Shown here one piece after another: positions 1 to 8,959 of a stretch of DNA of 64,000 nucleotides. A program made the position numbers and the translations under genes. Position 1 is the stretch's first letter, and each line of letters opens with the position of its first letter. The notes under the pieces were generated by a model. The model was not told the DNA's origin. It did no database searches and saw only the letters and a program-made list of their open reading frames with translations. Source of the DNA: Pseudomonadota bacterium (GTDB taxonomy: Bacteria; Cyanobacteriota; Vampirovibrionia; Obscuribacterales; Obscuribacteraceae); assembly GCA_021325555.1 (NCBI GenBank), contig JAJPGY010000034.1, positions 62,001 through 126,000 on the forward strand, given 5' to 3'.

Positions 1-1291
1 CCGACTCGTCAGCCAGCCTGGCCACCAGGTGGCTGCCGGTTTTGAGCTCGTCGGTTGCCTTGAGGGCCACCAGATCGCCGGCTTTCAGGTTGCCGATTAC
101 CTCGACCTGGTTCAGCATCGGCTGGCCCCGTGAAACCGGCACCCGCTCGGCGAAGCCGTTTTTTACCCGGATCACGAATGTGCCCTTGAGGTCGTCGGCC
201 ACCGCGCTGGCCGGGGCGAAAAGCGTCTTCTGCTGGCGGGAGACCGTCCACTTGACGGTGGCGAACATGCCGGGCTGCAGTTCGCCCGAGGCGTTGGCCA
301 CGTCCATCTCCACCGGCATGGTTCGCGTTTTCAAGTCGAGGGAAAAGCCAGGACGCGCCACCCTGCCGACAAATTCCCTGCCCGGAAAAGCCGGGACGGT
401 GAAGGAGACCAATTGTCCTATCTTCGTGCCTTCCACGCATGCTTCCGGGACTGCGACCACCAGGCGCAGGAGGTCTTTTTGCTGGATGCGAAGCATGGGC
501 AGAACCTCGTCGTCCCTGCCCGGGCTCACGGACACTATGCTGCCCAGGTGGACGTTGCGCTCGGTAATCACCCCGTCGAACGGCGCCTTGATCTGCAGGT
601 AGGCGCGCATGGCCTGGACCGCGCTCACCACGTGCTGAGAGGCGGTGACGTTGTTCTTCCGGGAGGCGACCACGTTGGCCGCCGCCGCAAGCTCCGACTT
701 GAGCGCCTCCGCCCGCGCCCGATCCTGCTCGGCTGCCTTGTCTGCCAGGTCGACCTCGTTCTGGGCTATGGCACCAGGCGTCTTTGCCGCCTGCGCCAGG
801 CGGTTGAAGGTGAGTGTGTCGGCCTCCAGCCGGGCTTTCGCTTCGGCCAGCTTGTTCTCCACAACCTGGTAGGCCGCCAGAGCCTCCTTGTAAGAGGCAT
901 CGGTGGCGCTCAGCTCGGCCTCGGCTTCCTTGACCTGGGCGTCCACCTCGGGGGCGGTGATGACGACAAGCAGCTGCCCTTTGTGGACGATGGAGCCGCG
1001 GTCCACGCCAATCCAGGACACGTATCCTTGAACCTTGGCGTGCAGCGGCACGTCCTGATAAGCAACGAGCTGCCCCGGCAGATCCATCTGCGTATCAAGC
1101 AGCTGCTTCTCGACGGCCACCACCGGCACCGCCTGCTGCCCGGGCTCGGAACGCCTGCCGTCGGGCGCCTCGGCATTAGGCTCCGCCGCTTTGGGCGCCG
1201 GAGCGCCGGTGCATCCGGCAAGGGACAGCACGCCGATCAAGGACGCCGAGAAGACGGCAAAGAAATTTTTTTCAGCGGACGATCTGTTCAT
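1..1291 (-). CDS. RND efflux periplasmic adaptor (MFP/HlyD family), first copy, partial at window edge
   Basis: Membrane-fusion adaptor that bridges an inner-membrane RND pump and an outer-membrane channel in the periplasm. The frame is open from an ATG at 1291 to base 1, so the C-terminus (about the last 10 residues, judging from its paralogue) lies outside the window. The N-terminus is a lipoprotein signal ending in lipobox LSLAGC with Cys27, so it should be lipid-anchored. After it come a barrel/lipoyl half with motif LHAKVQGYVSWIGVDRG, a long Ala/Glu-rich coiled-coil hairpin, the second lipoyl half (APFDGVITERNV) and the beta-barrel domain. It lies 11 bp downstream of the RND gene ending at 1303 and is the last visible gene of the operon. 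It is a close paralogue of the adaptor at 4491-5810. Confidence 0.93.
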   Translation of the reverse strand, partial: MNRSSAEKNFFAVFSASLIGVLSLAGCTGAPAPKAAEPNAEAPDGRRSEPGQQAVPVVAVEKQLLDTQMDLPGQLVAYQDVPLHAKVQGYVSWIGVDRGSIVHKGQLLVVITAPEVDAQVKEAEAELSATDASYKEALAAYQVVENKLAEAKARLEADTLTFNRLAQAAKTPGAIAQNEVDLADKAAEQDRARAEALKSELAAAANVVASRKNNVTASQHVVSAVQAMRAYLQIKAPFDGVITERNVHLGSIVSVSPGRDDEVLPMLRIQQKDLLRLVVAVPEACVEGTKIGQLVSFTVPAFPGREFVGRVARPGFSLDLKTRTMPVEMDVANASGELQPGMFATVKWTVSRQQKTLFAPASAVADDLKGTFVIRVKNGFAERVPVSRGQPMLNQVEVIGNLKAGDLVALKATDELKTGSHLVARLADES

Positions 1292-1302
1292 GCTGCCAAC
1301 TC

Positions 1303-4300
1303 TCACCCGTGTGATACCAGATGGGGCAGGTGACCGACCTCCTCGGGCATGACCGAGGCGCCGCGGCGGCTTGCCCTCCTCTGCACCATAGCATAAATAA
1401 TCGGTAAAACCAGCAGCACGGAGGTGGTCGAGCACATGAGCCCGCCTATAACGGCGCGGCCAAGCGGGGCCGTTCGCTCGCCGCCCTCGCTCAGGCCAAG
1501 GGCCATCGGGATCATGCCGAAGATCATGGCCAGGCTGGTCATGACCACCGGGCGCAGGCGGGCGGCGGCGCCGGTCACGGCGGCGGTTTTAGCCGACATT
1601 CCATGCAACCGCCTCTCCTCGGCAAAAACGATAACCAGGATGGAGTTGGCGACGCCTATCCCGGTGGCCATGATCGTGCCCATGAACGACTGCACGTTGA
1701 TTGTGGTGTGCGTGAGGGCGAGGGCGAGCACGGCACCAAATATGATGGCAGGAATGACCGAGATGATGACCAGCGACAGGCGGACGGACTGGAAGAAGGA
1801 AACGAGCAGAAGGAAGATCGAGAGGACGGCGAAGGCAACGCCGAGCCCGAGAGCCTGGAACGTGTCGCGCATGACCGGAACCTGGCCGCGCAGGGTCACT
1901 TTGACGCCCCGCGGTGGCTTGCCGAGGCTGTCGATGGTCTTTTGCACTTTGTCCGAGGCGCCGCCCAGATCGTCGCTGGCGATGTTGGCCGTGATGCTTA
2001 TCATGCGGCTCATGTTGTAGTGATCGAACTCGCCTGGCATTTTGGAATAGTAAAGGTTGGCCACGTCGTGAACGAACGGTCCGGCAAAGGAGCCGGTTTT
2101 TACCGGGATGTCGCCCACCGTCTTCAAGGAATTGACCTGGCCCTGAGGCACCTCGACCTGGACTTGATAGGAAAGGCCGCTCTTGGGGTCGCGCCAGTAG
2201 ACGGGGGTGACAAATCGGCTGGAATACGTGGAGGCGACAAGGGCCCGGCCAATTTCGTGAACGTCTACCCCCAGCTCGCCCGCCCGGATGCGGTCGACAT
2301 CCACATTGATGGTGGCGTAATCAAGCGGCTGCACTATGCCCACGTCGCGCAGGTCCGGCAGCTTTTGCATGGCCGCCAGAAGCCTCCTGCTGTACTCGCG
2401 GTCGTCGGAGAACTTAGGGCCGTTGATGTCCACCTGGATCGGGGTCGAAGAGCCGAAGTTGAGGATCTTGTTGACGATGTCGCCTGCCTCGAAGGTGAAT
2501 CCGACATCGGGGAATCTTTCCGCAAATTGCTTGCGCAGGCGCTCCTCCAGCTGGCGGATCTGGATCTTCGCCTTCTCGTTGAAGGACACCAGCAAGATCG
2601 CCTCCTGCGGGCCGCTCGTCCACATGTAGACGTTGCTTATTGCGTAGCTGGGCGGCTGAGAGCCGGCATAACCGATGCTGACCTCCACGTTTTCCTTGCC
2701 GACATCGCGGGTGATTAGCTGAAGAACCTCCCGGGTTATCTCTTCCGTCTCCTCGAAGCGCGTGGCGGTGGGTGCCTTGATTCGCAGCTGAAATCCGGAG
2801 GGGTTGCCGGCCGGGAAGATCTCGCTGCCCAGGGTGGGGTAGATGAGGATGGTCGAGAGGCTGAGCAGGATGAACGAGCAGACCACGAGCCCGCCCACGG
2901 GCATGAGCCTGGTCAGGGTTCTCTGGTAGCGGTCCCGCAAACGGGTCATGAAGTCCGGCTTCTGCTTGTCGGCAACCGGCCCGTGGTGCGCGTGCGGTTT
3001 GAGCAGCCAGGCGGCCATCACCGGCACGAAGGTTCCGGATAAAACGTACGAGCAGAACATCGCCATCCCGACCGCCGTGGACAGGGGCACAAACAGCGAT
3101 CTGGTGATGCCGACCATAAAGAATGATGGCATGAAAACGGATACGACCGAGAGCATGGCCAGCAAGGTCGGGATCACCACCTCCACCGAGGCGTCATAAA
3201 TCGCCTTGAAGAGCGGCGAGCCGCGCGCCAGGTGGCTGTGGATGTTCTCGATCACCACAGTTCCCTCGTCGACGAGGATGCCGACCGCCAGCGCCAGCCC
3301 GCTCAAGGTCATGATGTTGGTCGACTGCCCGGCCACCCACAGCCCGACAATGGCGCCCAGAAGCGACGAAGGGATGCTCGTAATGACGATCAGGCTGCTT
3401 CTGAGATCGCGCAGGAAAAGAAGTATGCAGGCTCCGGTAAGCAGCGCCCCCAGCCCGCCTTCGAAAACCAGCCCGGAGATGGCCTCGGTGACGTAGATTG
3501 ACTGATCGAACTCGAAGCTTACCTTGATGTCGCTGGGCAAGAGGTCCTGCATGTAGGACAGCTGATGTTTTACCCCGTTTACCACGGCCAGCGTCGAGGC
3601 GGCGGCCTGCTTGGAGATGGCCATATAGACGGTGCGCCTGCCGTTGACAAGCGCATAGCCGGTAAGGATGTCGGTGGTGTCGGCCACGGTGGCGATGTCG
3701 CGCAGATAGACGGCCGGGCCGTAGAGCTGCTGGCGAACCGGTATCGAGCCGAGATCGTGTATGTTGCTTACAACCGAGTTGACCTTGGACATTCGCTGCA
3801 GGTCGCCCGTGCGGACAACGCCGCTGGGCATAATCGTGTTGCCCTTGTCGATCGCCTGCACGATGTCGTCAACGGACAGGTGGTACTGATTGAGCCGGTT
3901 GGCGTCGACCGTGATCACGATCGAGCGCTGGTTGCCCCCGAACGGTGGCGGCGTGGAGACCCCGGGTATCGTCGAGACCACAGGTCTCACCCGGGAGTAG
4001 ACGAGGTCCTGTATCTCGCCCAGGTTACGCGTGGCGCTGGAGAAGACGAGGAAACCGACGGGAACGTTGCCCACGTCAAATCTGATGATGAAGGGCGTCA
4101 CCGTTCCCGGCGGCATATAGGCACGGGAGCGCTCGACCTGCGCCACAACCTGCGACATGGCATCGGCCATATCGGAGCCCGGCTGGAAATAGACATCCAT
4201 TACGGAGGCGCTTTGAATGGAGCGGGAAGAGACGTGATCGACGCCGCTTATGTAGAAGAAGTGCTGCTCGTAGAAGGTGACGATGTAACCTTCCATCTGG

Positions 4301-4470
4301 GAGGGATCCATGCCGCCGTACGGTTGAATGACGGTGATCCGGGGCAGGTCGAGCTGGGGAAAGATGTCCACCTTCATGCGCGTGAGCGCCAGGATGGAGA
4401 GGATGACCGTGGTGGCGACGGCGACCGTAATGGTCACGGGTCGGGCCATGGCCAGCCGGATCATCCACAT
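1303..4470 (-). CDS. RND efflux transporter permease, first copy
   Basis: Inner-membrane proton-driven efflux pump of the AcrB/MexF (HAE-like) RND superfamily, 1055 residues, a normal length. TM1 begins near residue 12 and is followed by the RND signature IFPQLDLPRITVIQPYGGMD. Two large periplasmic loops lie between TM1-TM2 and TM7-TM8. The TM4 proton-relay stretch reads GILVDEGTVVIEN, with Asp-Glu where AcrB has Asp-Asp. The start at 4470 gives MWMIRLAMARPVT, which matches the paralogue at 5807-8959 residue for residue over most of the N-terminus. It sits 20 bp after the upstream adaptor and 11 bp before the downstream one. The substrate cannot be told from sequence. Confidence 0.96.
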   Translation of the reverse strand: MWMIRLAMARPVTITVAVATTVILSILALTRMKVDIFPQLDLPRITVIQPYGGMDPSQMEGYIVTFYEQHFFYISGVDHVSSRSIQSASVMDVYFQPGSDMADAMSQVVAQVERSRAYMPPGTVTPFIIRFDVGNVPVGFLVFSSATRNLGEIQDLVYSRVRPVVSTIPGVSTPPPFGGNQRSIVITVDANRLNQYHLSVDDIVQAIDKGNTIMPSGVVRTGDLQRMSKVNSVVSNIHDLGSIPVRQQLYGPAVYLRDIATVADTTDILTGYALVNGRRTVYMAISKQAAASTLAVVNGVKHQLSYMQDLLPSDIKVSFEFDQSIYVTEAISGLVFEGGLGALLTGACILLFLRDLRSSLIVITSIPSSLLGAIVGLWVAGQSTNIMTLSGLALAVGILVDEGTVVIENIHSHLARGSPLFKAIYDASVEVVIPTLLAMLSVVSVFMPSFFMVGITRSLFVPLSTAVGMAMFCSYVLSGTFVPVMAAWLLKPHAHHGPVADKQKPDFMTRLRDRYQRTLTRLMPVGGLVVCSFILLSLSTILIYPTLGSEIFPAGNPSGFQLRIKAPTATRFEETEEITREVLQLITRDVGKENVEVSIGYAGSQPPSYAISNVYMWTSGPQEAILLVSFNEKAKIQIRQLEERLRKQFAERFPDVGFTFEAGDIVNKILNFGSSTPIQVDINGPKFSDDREYSRRLLAAMQKLPDLRDVGIVQPLDYATINVDVDRIRAGELGVDVHEIGRALVASTYSSRFVTPVYWRDPKSGLSYQVQVEVPQGQVNSLKTVGDIPVKTGSFAGPFVHDVANLYYSKMPGEFDHYNMSRMISITANIASDDLGGASDKVQKTIDSLGKPPRGVKVTLRGQVPVMRDTFQALGLGVAFAVLSIFLLLVSFFQSVRLSLVIISVIPAIIFGAVLALALTHTTINVQSFMGTIMATGIGVANSILVIVFAEERRLHGMSAKTAAVTGAAARLRPVVMTSLAMIFGMIPMALGLSEGGERTAPLGRAVIGGLMCSTTSVLLVLPIIYAMVQRRASRRGASVMPEEVGHLPHLVSHG

Positions 4471-4490
4471 CTAGCAATCACCCACCGGCA

Positions 4491-5810
4491 TCATTCGCCG
4501 CCTGCCGAGGCATGGTGCATGGCGCCCTCGATCTCCGCCTCGCTGGCCGGCCTGGTGGCAATGCGGGTGCCGGTCTTGAACTCGTCGGTCGCCGCCAGCG
4601 TCACCTGGTCGCCCTCTTTCACCTTGCCGATCACCTCCACCAGGTTGCCCATCGGCTGCCCACGTGTAACCGGCACCCGCTCGACCGTTCCGTTGACCAC
4701 CCTTATCACGAAGGTTCCCTTGAGGTCATCGCCGACCGCGCTGGCAGGGGCGAACAATGTTGGATAAGGTCTGGTCACCCGCCACTTTACGGTGGCGAAC
4801 ATCCCGGGCTCGAGCACTCGCTCCGGGTTCGGCACATCGAGCTCCACGGGCATTGTCCTGGTCTGCAGGTCCAGCGAATAGCCCGGGCGGGCGATGGTGC
4901 CGTAGAAGATCCTGCCGGGATAGGCGGGCACGGTAAAAGGCTCGCGCTTGCCAAGCTCGATCCCGGATACGCACGCCTCGGGAACGGCAACCACCAGGCG
5001 CAGATGATCTTCCTCCTGAATGCGCAGCATCGGCAGGAGCTTCGACTGCCTGGCCTGGCTCACGGAGACGATGCTGCCCTGGTGCACGTTGCGCTCGGTG
5101 ATGACGCCGTCGAAGGGCGCCCGTATCTCCAGATAGGATCGCATCGCCCTGGTGGCGTCGACGACGTTTTTCGTCGCCGTGACGTTGTTCTTCTGGGCGG
5201 CAACCACGTTGGCGGCGGCTGTTATGTCGGCGTTGATGGCGTCGACGTGCGCCTTGTCCTCCTCCATCAGCTTTTCGGCTAGATCCACCTCGTTCTGCGC
5301 GATCGCCCCCGGTGTTTTGGCAGCCTGCGCCAGGCGGGTGTAGGTGAGCTTGTCCGCTTCGTACTTGGCCACGGCCTCGGATTTCTTGTTGAGCGCGCTC
5401 TCGTAGGCTGAGACAGCCTCCTTGTAGGAGGCCTCGGCGGCGGCCAGCTTGGACTCTGCTTCCCGGACCTTGGCGTCCACTTCCGGCGCGGTGATGACGA
5501 TCAGCAGCTGGCCCTTCTTCACGTGCGAGCCGCGGTCCACGCTTATCATGGAGATGTAGCCCTCCACCTTGGCATGCAGCGGCACATCCTGGAAGGCCAG
5601 AAGCTGCCCGGGCAGATCAAGCTCGGTGTCGAGCTGGTGCTTCTGTAAGGTGACGACCGGCACCACCTGCTCGAGGCGCGCTGCGGCCGGCGCATCCTTC
5701 TCCGATTTCTCCGGCTTGTTGCCGGCGCAGCCGGCCAGCAGAACCAACGTGCAGGCAATCGCCAGCGCCGTTCCACGTTTTGATTTTTTATTCGTGTATT
5801 CGTTAATCAT
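4491..5810 (-). CDS. RND efflux periplasmic adaptor (MFP/HlyD family), second copy
   Basis: Complete 439-residue membrane-fusion adaptor. The signal peptide ends in lipobox LLAGC with Cys28, so a periplasmic lipoprotein is expected. Domain order is lipoyl half (LHAKVEGYISMISVDRG), alpha-hairpin coiled coil at roughly residues 100-210, lipoyl half (APFDGVITERNVHQGS), beta-barrel and membrane-proximal domain. Its ATG overlaps the stop codon of the upstream RND gene by four bases (ATGA, 5807-5810), so translation is probably coupled. It shares long identical stretches with the adaptor at 1-1291, which fits a tandem duplication of the RND/adaptor pair. Confidence 0.96.
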   Translation of the reverse strand: MINEYTNKKSKRGTALAIACTLVLLAGCAGNKPEKSEKDAPAAARLEQVVPVVTLQKHQLDTELDLPGQLLAFQDVPLHAKVEGYISMISVDRGSHVKKGQLLIVITAPEVDAKVREAESKLAAAEASYKEAVSAYESALNKKSEAVAKYEADKLTYTRLAQAAKTPGAIAQNEVDLAEKLMEEDKAHVDAINADITAAANVVAAQKNNVTATKNVVDATRAMRSYLEIRAPFDGVITERNVHQGSIVSVSQARQSKLLPMLRIQEEDHLRLVVAVPEACVSGIELGKREPFTVPAYPGRIFYGTIARPGYSLDLQTRTMPVELDVPNPERVLEPGMFATVKWRVTRPYPTLFAPASAVGDDLKGTFVIRVVNGTVERVPVTRGQPMGNLVEVIGKVKEGDQVTLAATDEFKTGTRIATRPASEAEIEGAMHHASAGGE

Positions 5811-8800
5811 CTGTGCGCGACCAATTCAAATTCGTCTGCTATGTCCTCAGGAAGCACGGAAGCTCCACGGCGGCTTGCTCGTTTCTGGACGATGGCGTAG
5901 ATGAGCGGCAGCACCAGGAGCACGGAAGTAGTTGAGAAGATAAGCCCGCCGATGACCGCCCTGCCAAGAGGGGCGGTGCGCTCGCCGCCCTCGCTCATCC
6001 CGAGCGCCATCGGGATCATGCCGAAAATCATGGCCAGGCTGGTCATCACCACCGGACGCAGGCGGGCGGCGGCGCCGGTTACCGCCGCTGTCTTCGCCGA
6101 CAGCCCCAGCATGCGGCGCTCCTCGGCGAACACTATGACCAGAATCGAGTTGGCAACACCTATCCCGGTAGCCATGATCGTGCCCATGAATGACTGGACG
6201 TTGATTGTCGTATGGCTTATCACGAGCGCGAAGACGGCGCCGAACATGATGGCGGGGATGACCGAGATGATGATGAGCGACAGGCGCACCGACTGGAAGA
6301 AAGAGACCAGGAGGAGGAAGATCGACAGTATGGCAAAGGCCACCCCCAGCCCGAGGGCCTGGAACGTGTCGTGCATGATCGGCACCTGCCCGCGCAGGGA
6401 GACCTTCACGCCGCGCGGGGGCTTGCCCAGCTTCTTGATCGTCTCCTGAACTTTTTCTGCCGCGCCGCCAAGATCGTCGGTGGCCAGGTTGGCGGTGATG
6501 CTTATCATGCGGCTCATGTTGTAGTGATCGTATTCACCGGGCATGGTCGCATAATGCAGTTTGGCCACGTCATGCACGAAGGGACCCGAAAACGACCCGG
6601 TCTTGACCGGGATGTCGCCGACCGTCTCCAGCGAGTTGACCTCACCCTGCGGCACCTCCACCTGAACCTGATAAGACAAGCCGCTCTTGGGATCGCGCCA
6701 GTACACCGGTGTGACGAAGCGGCTGGAGTAGGTGGAAGCGACAAGCGCGCGCCCGATCTGATGGACGTTGACGCCCAGCTCGCCGGCCCGCACCCTGTCC
6801 ACGTCGACATTGAGCGTCGGGTAGTCCAGCGGCTGGACGATGCACACGTCCCGGAGCTCGGGCAGCTGCTTCATGGCCTCCAGAAGGCGGCTGCTGTACT
6901 CGCGGTCGTCCGAGAATTTGGGCCCGTTTATGTCTACCTGGATCGGCGTCGAGGCGCCGAAATTGAGGATTTTGTTGACGATGTCGCCGGCCTCGAAGGT
7001 AAAGTTGACGTCCGGGAATTGCTGCCGGAACTGCCTGCGCAGGCGCTCCTCCAGGGCCCTTATTCTGATCTTCGCCTTCTCCTCGAAGGAGACGAGGAGG
7101 ATTGCCTCCTGCGGTCCGCTTGTCCACATGTAGACGTTGCTGATTGCGTAGCTGGGCGGCTGCGAGCCGACGTAACCGATGCTGACCTGAACGTTCTCCT
7201 TGCCGACATCGGCGGTGATGAGGTCAAGAACCTTCCTGGTTATCTCCTCGGTCTTTTCGAAGCGGGTCCCTGTCGGCGCCTTGATGCGAAGCTGGAAGCC
7301 GGTGGGATTCCCGGCCGGGAAAATCTCGCTTCCCAAGGTCATGTACAGCAGAGCCGACGACAGACCGACAAGGGCGAAGATGACGATTACGAGAACGCGC
7401 CTGGGCATGAGCGCGATGAGCAGGCGCTGATAGTGAATGCGCAGACGCCCCATGAAATCCAGCTGGGCATGCGTGCCGTGATGCGGCTTGAGCAGCCAGG
7501 CCGCCATCACCGGCACGAAGGTGCCCGACAGGATGTACGAGCAGAACATGGCCAGACCGACGGCCATCGACAGCGGCACGAAAAGCGACCGGGTTATCCC
7601 CACCATGAAAAAGGACGGCATGAAGACGGAGATGACCGAAAGCATGGCCAGGAGCCTGGGTATGACCACCTCGATGGAGGCGTCGAAAATCGCCTTGTTG
7701 AGGGTGACGCCCTGGGCCAGGTGGCTGTGAATGTTCTCGATCACCACGGTTCCCTCGTCGACCAGGATGCCCACCGCCAGGGCCAGACCGCTCAGGGTCA
7801 TGATGTTGGTCGATTGCCCGCCGACCCACAGCCCGACGACGGCCCCCAGCAGCGAGGAGGGGATGCTCATGATCACGATCAAGCTGCTGCGTATATCTCG
7901 CAGGAAGAGCAGAATACAGGTGCCGGTCAGGACCGCCCCGATGCCGCCCTCGAAGACCAGACCCCAGATCGCCTCGGTCACGTAGATCGACTGGTCGAAC
8001 TCGAAGCTTACCTTAATGTCTCCCGGCAGGAGCTCCCGCATGTAGGGCAGCTTATCCTTGACGCCGTTGACCACGGCAAGCGTCGAGGCTGCGGCCTGTT
8101 TGGATATGGCCATGTAAACGGTGCGTCGCCCGTTGACGAGCGCATAACCGGTGAGGATGTCTGTGGTGTCCTCAATCTTGGCGATGTCGCGCAGGTAGAC
8201 GGCAGCGCCGGCCTCCTCCTGCTTGACGGGAATGGTGCCCAGATCCTTTATGTTGGTCACTACGGAATTGACAACGCACATTCTTTGCAGGCTGCCTGTT
8301 CGCACGACGCCGCTGGGCATAATCGTGTTGCCCTCGTTGATCGCCTGCACGATATCGTCAACGGACAGATGGTATTCATTGAGCTTTTTGGCATCGACCG
8401 TTATGACAATGGAGCGCTGGTTGCCGCCGAACGGCGGCGGCGTGGAGACGCCGGGGATGGTGGAGACCACCGGACGGACGCGGGAGTAGACGAGGTCCTG
8501 GATCTCGCCCAGATTTCTGGTCTCGCTGCCGAAGACGAGGAAGCCCACCGGCACGTTGCCGACGTCGAACCTGATGATGAAGGGGGTAACCGTGCCCGGC
8601 GGCATGTAAGCGCGGGAGCGCTCCACCTGCGCCACCACCTGCGACATGGCATCGGCCATATCGGAGCCCGGCTGGAAGTAGACGTCCATGACCGAGGCGC
8701 TCTGAATCGAGCGCGAGGTGACGTGGTCGACGCCGCTTATGTAAAAGAAGTGCTGCTCATAGAAGGTGACGATGTAACCTTCCATCTGCGACGGATCCAT

Positions 8801-8959
8801 GCCGCCGTAAGGCTGAATGACCGTGATGCGCGGCAGATCGAGCTGGGGGAAAATGTCCACCTTCATGCGCGTCAGCGCCAGAAGGGAGAGGATTACGGTT
8901 GTTATTACCGCCACCATGATGGTGACGGGGCGTGTCATTGCCAGCCGAATCAGCCACAT
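5807..8959 (-). CDS. RND efflux transporter permease, second copy
   Basis: 1050-residue RND pump, highly similar to the copy at 1303-4470: most of the first 500 residues are identical by eye. It has the same TM4 GILVDEGTVVIEN motif and the same SWEET-spot periplasmic segments such as SIGYVGSQPPSYAISN. Differences cluster in short blocks, for example IPVKQEEAGAAVYLRDIAK near residue 250 against IPVRQQLYGPAVYLRDIAT in the other copy, and in the central linker after TM6. Those blocks may alter substrate choice. Start codon 8959 abuts the stop codon of the outer-membrane channel gene with no spacer, and its end overlaps the adaptor start by 4 bp. Confidence 0.96.
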   Translation of the reverse strand: MWLIRLAMTRPVTIMVAVITTVILSLLALTRMKVDIFPQLDLPRITVIQPYGGMDPSQMEGYIVTFYEQHFFYISGVDHVTSRSIQSASVMDVYFQPGSDMADAMSQVVAQVERSRAYMPPGTVTPFIIRFDVGNVPVGFLVFGSETRNLGEIQDLVYSRVRPVVSTIPGVSTPPPFGGNQRSIVITVDAKKLNEYHLSVDDIVQAINEGNTIMPSGVVRTGSLQRMCVVNSVVTNIKDLGTIPVKQEEAGAAVYLRDIAKIEDTTDILTGYALVNGRRTVYMAISKQAAASTLAVVNGVKDKLPYMRELLPGDIKVSFEFDQSIYVTEAIWGLVFEGGIGAVLTGTCILLFLRDIRSSLIVIMSIPSSLLGAVVGLWVGGQSTNIMTLSGLALAVGILVDEGTVVIENIHSHLAQGVTLNKAIFDASIEVVIPRLLAMLSVISVFMPSFFMVGITRSLFVPLSMAVGLAMFCSYILSGTFVPVMAAWLLKPHHGTHAQLDFMGRLRIHYQRLLIALMPRRVLVIVIFALVGLSSALLYMTLGSEIFPAGNPTGFQLRIKAPTGTRFEKTEEITRKVLDLITADVGKENVQVSIGYVGSQPPSYAISNVYMWTSGPQEAILLVSFEEKAKIRIRALEERLRRQFRQQFPDVNFTFEAGDIVNKILNFGASTPIQVDINGPKFSDDREYSSRLLEAMKQLPELRDVCIVQPLDYPTLNVDVDRVRAGELGVNVHQIGRALVASTYSSRFVTPVYWRDPKSGLSYQVQVEVPQGEVNSLETVGDIPVKTGSFSGPFVHDVAKLHYATMPGEYDHYNMSRMISITANLATDDLGGAAEKVQETIKKLGKPPRGVKVSLRGQVPIMHDTFQALGLGVAFAILSIFLLLVSFFQSVRLSLIIISVIPAIMFGAVFALVISHTTINVQSFMGTIMATGIGVANSILVIVFAEERRMLGLSAKTAAVTGAAARLRPVVMTSLAMIFGMIPMALGMSEGGERTAPLGRAVIGGLIFSTTSVLLVLPLIYAIVQKRASRRGASVLPEDIADEFELVAHR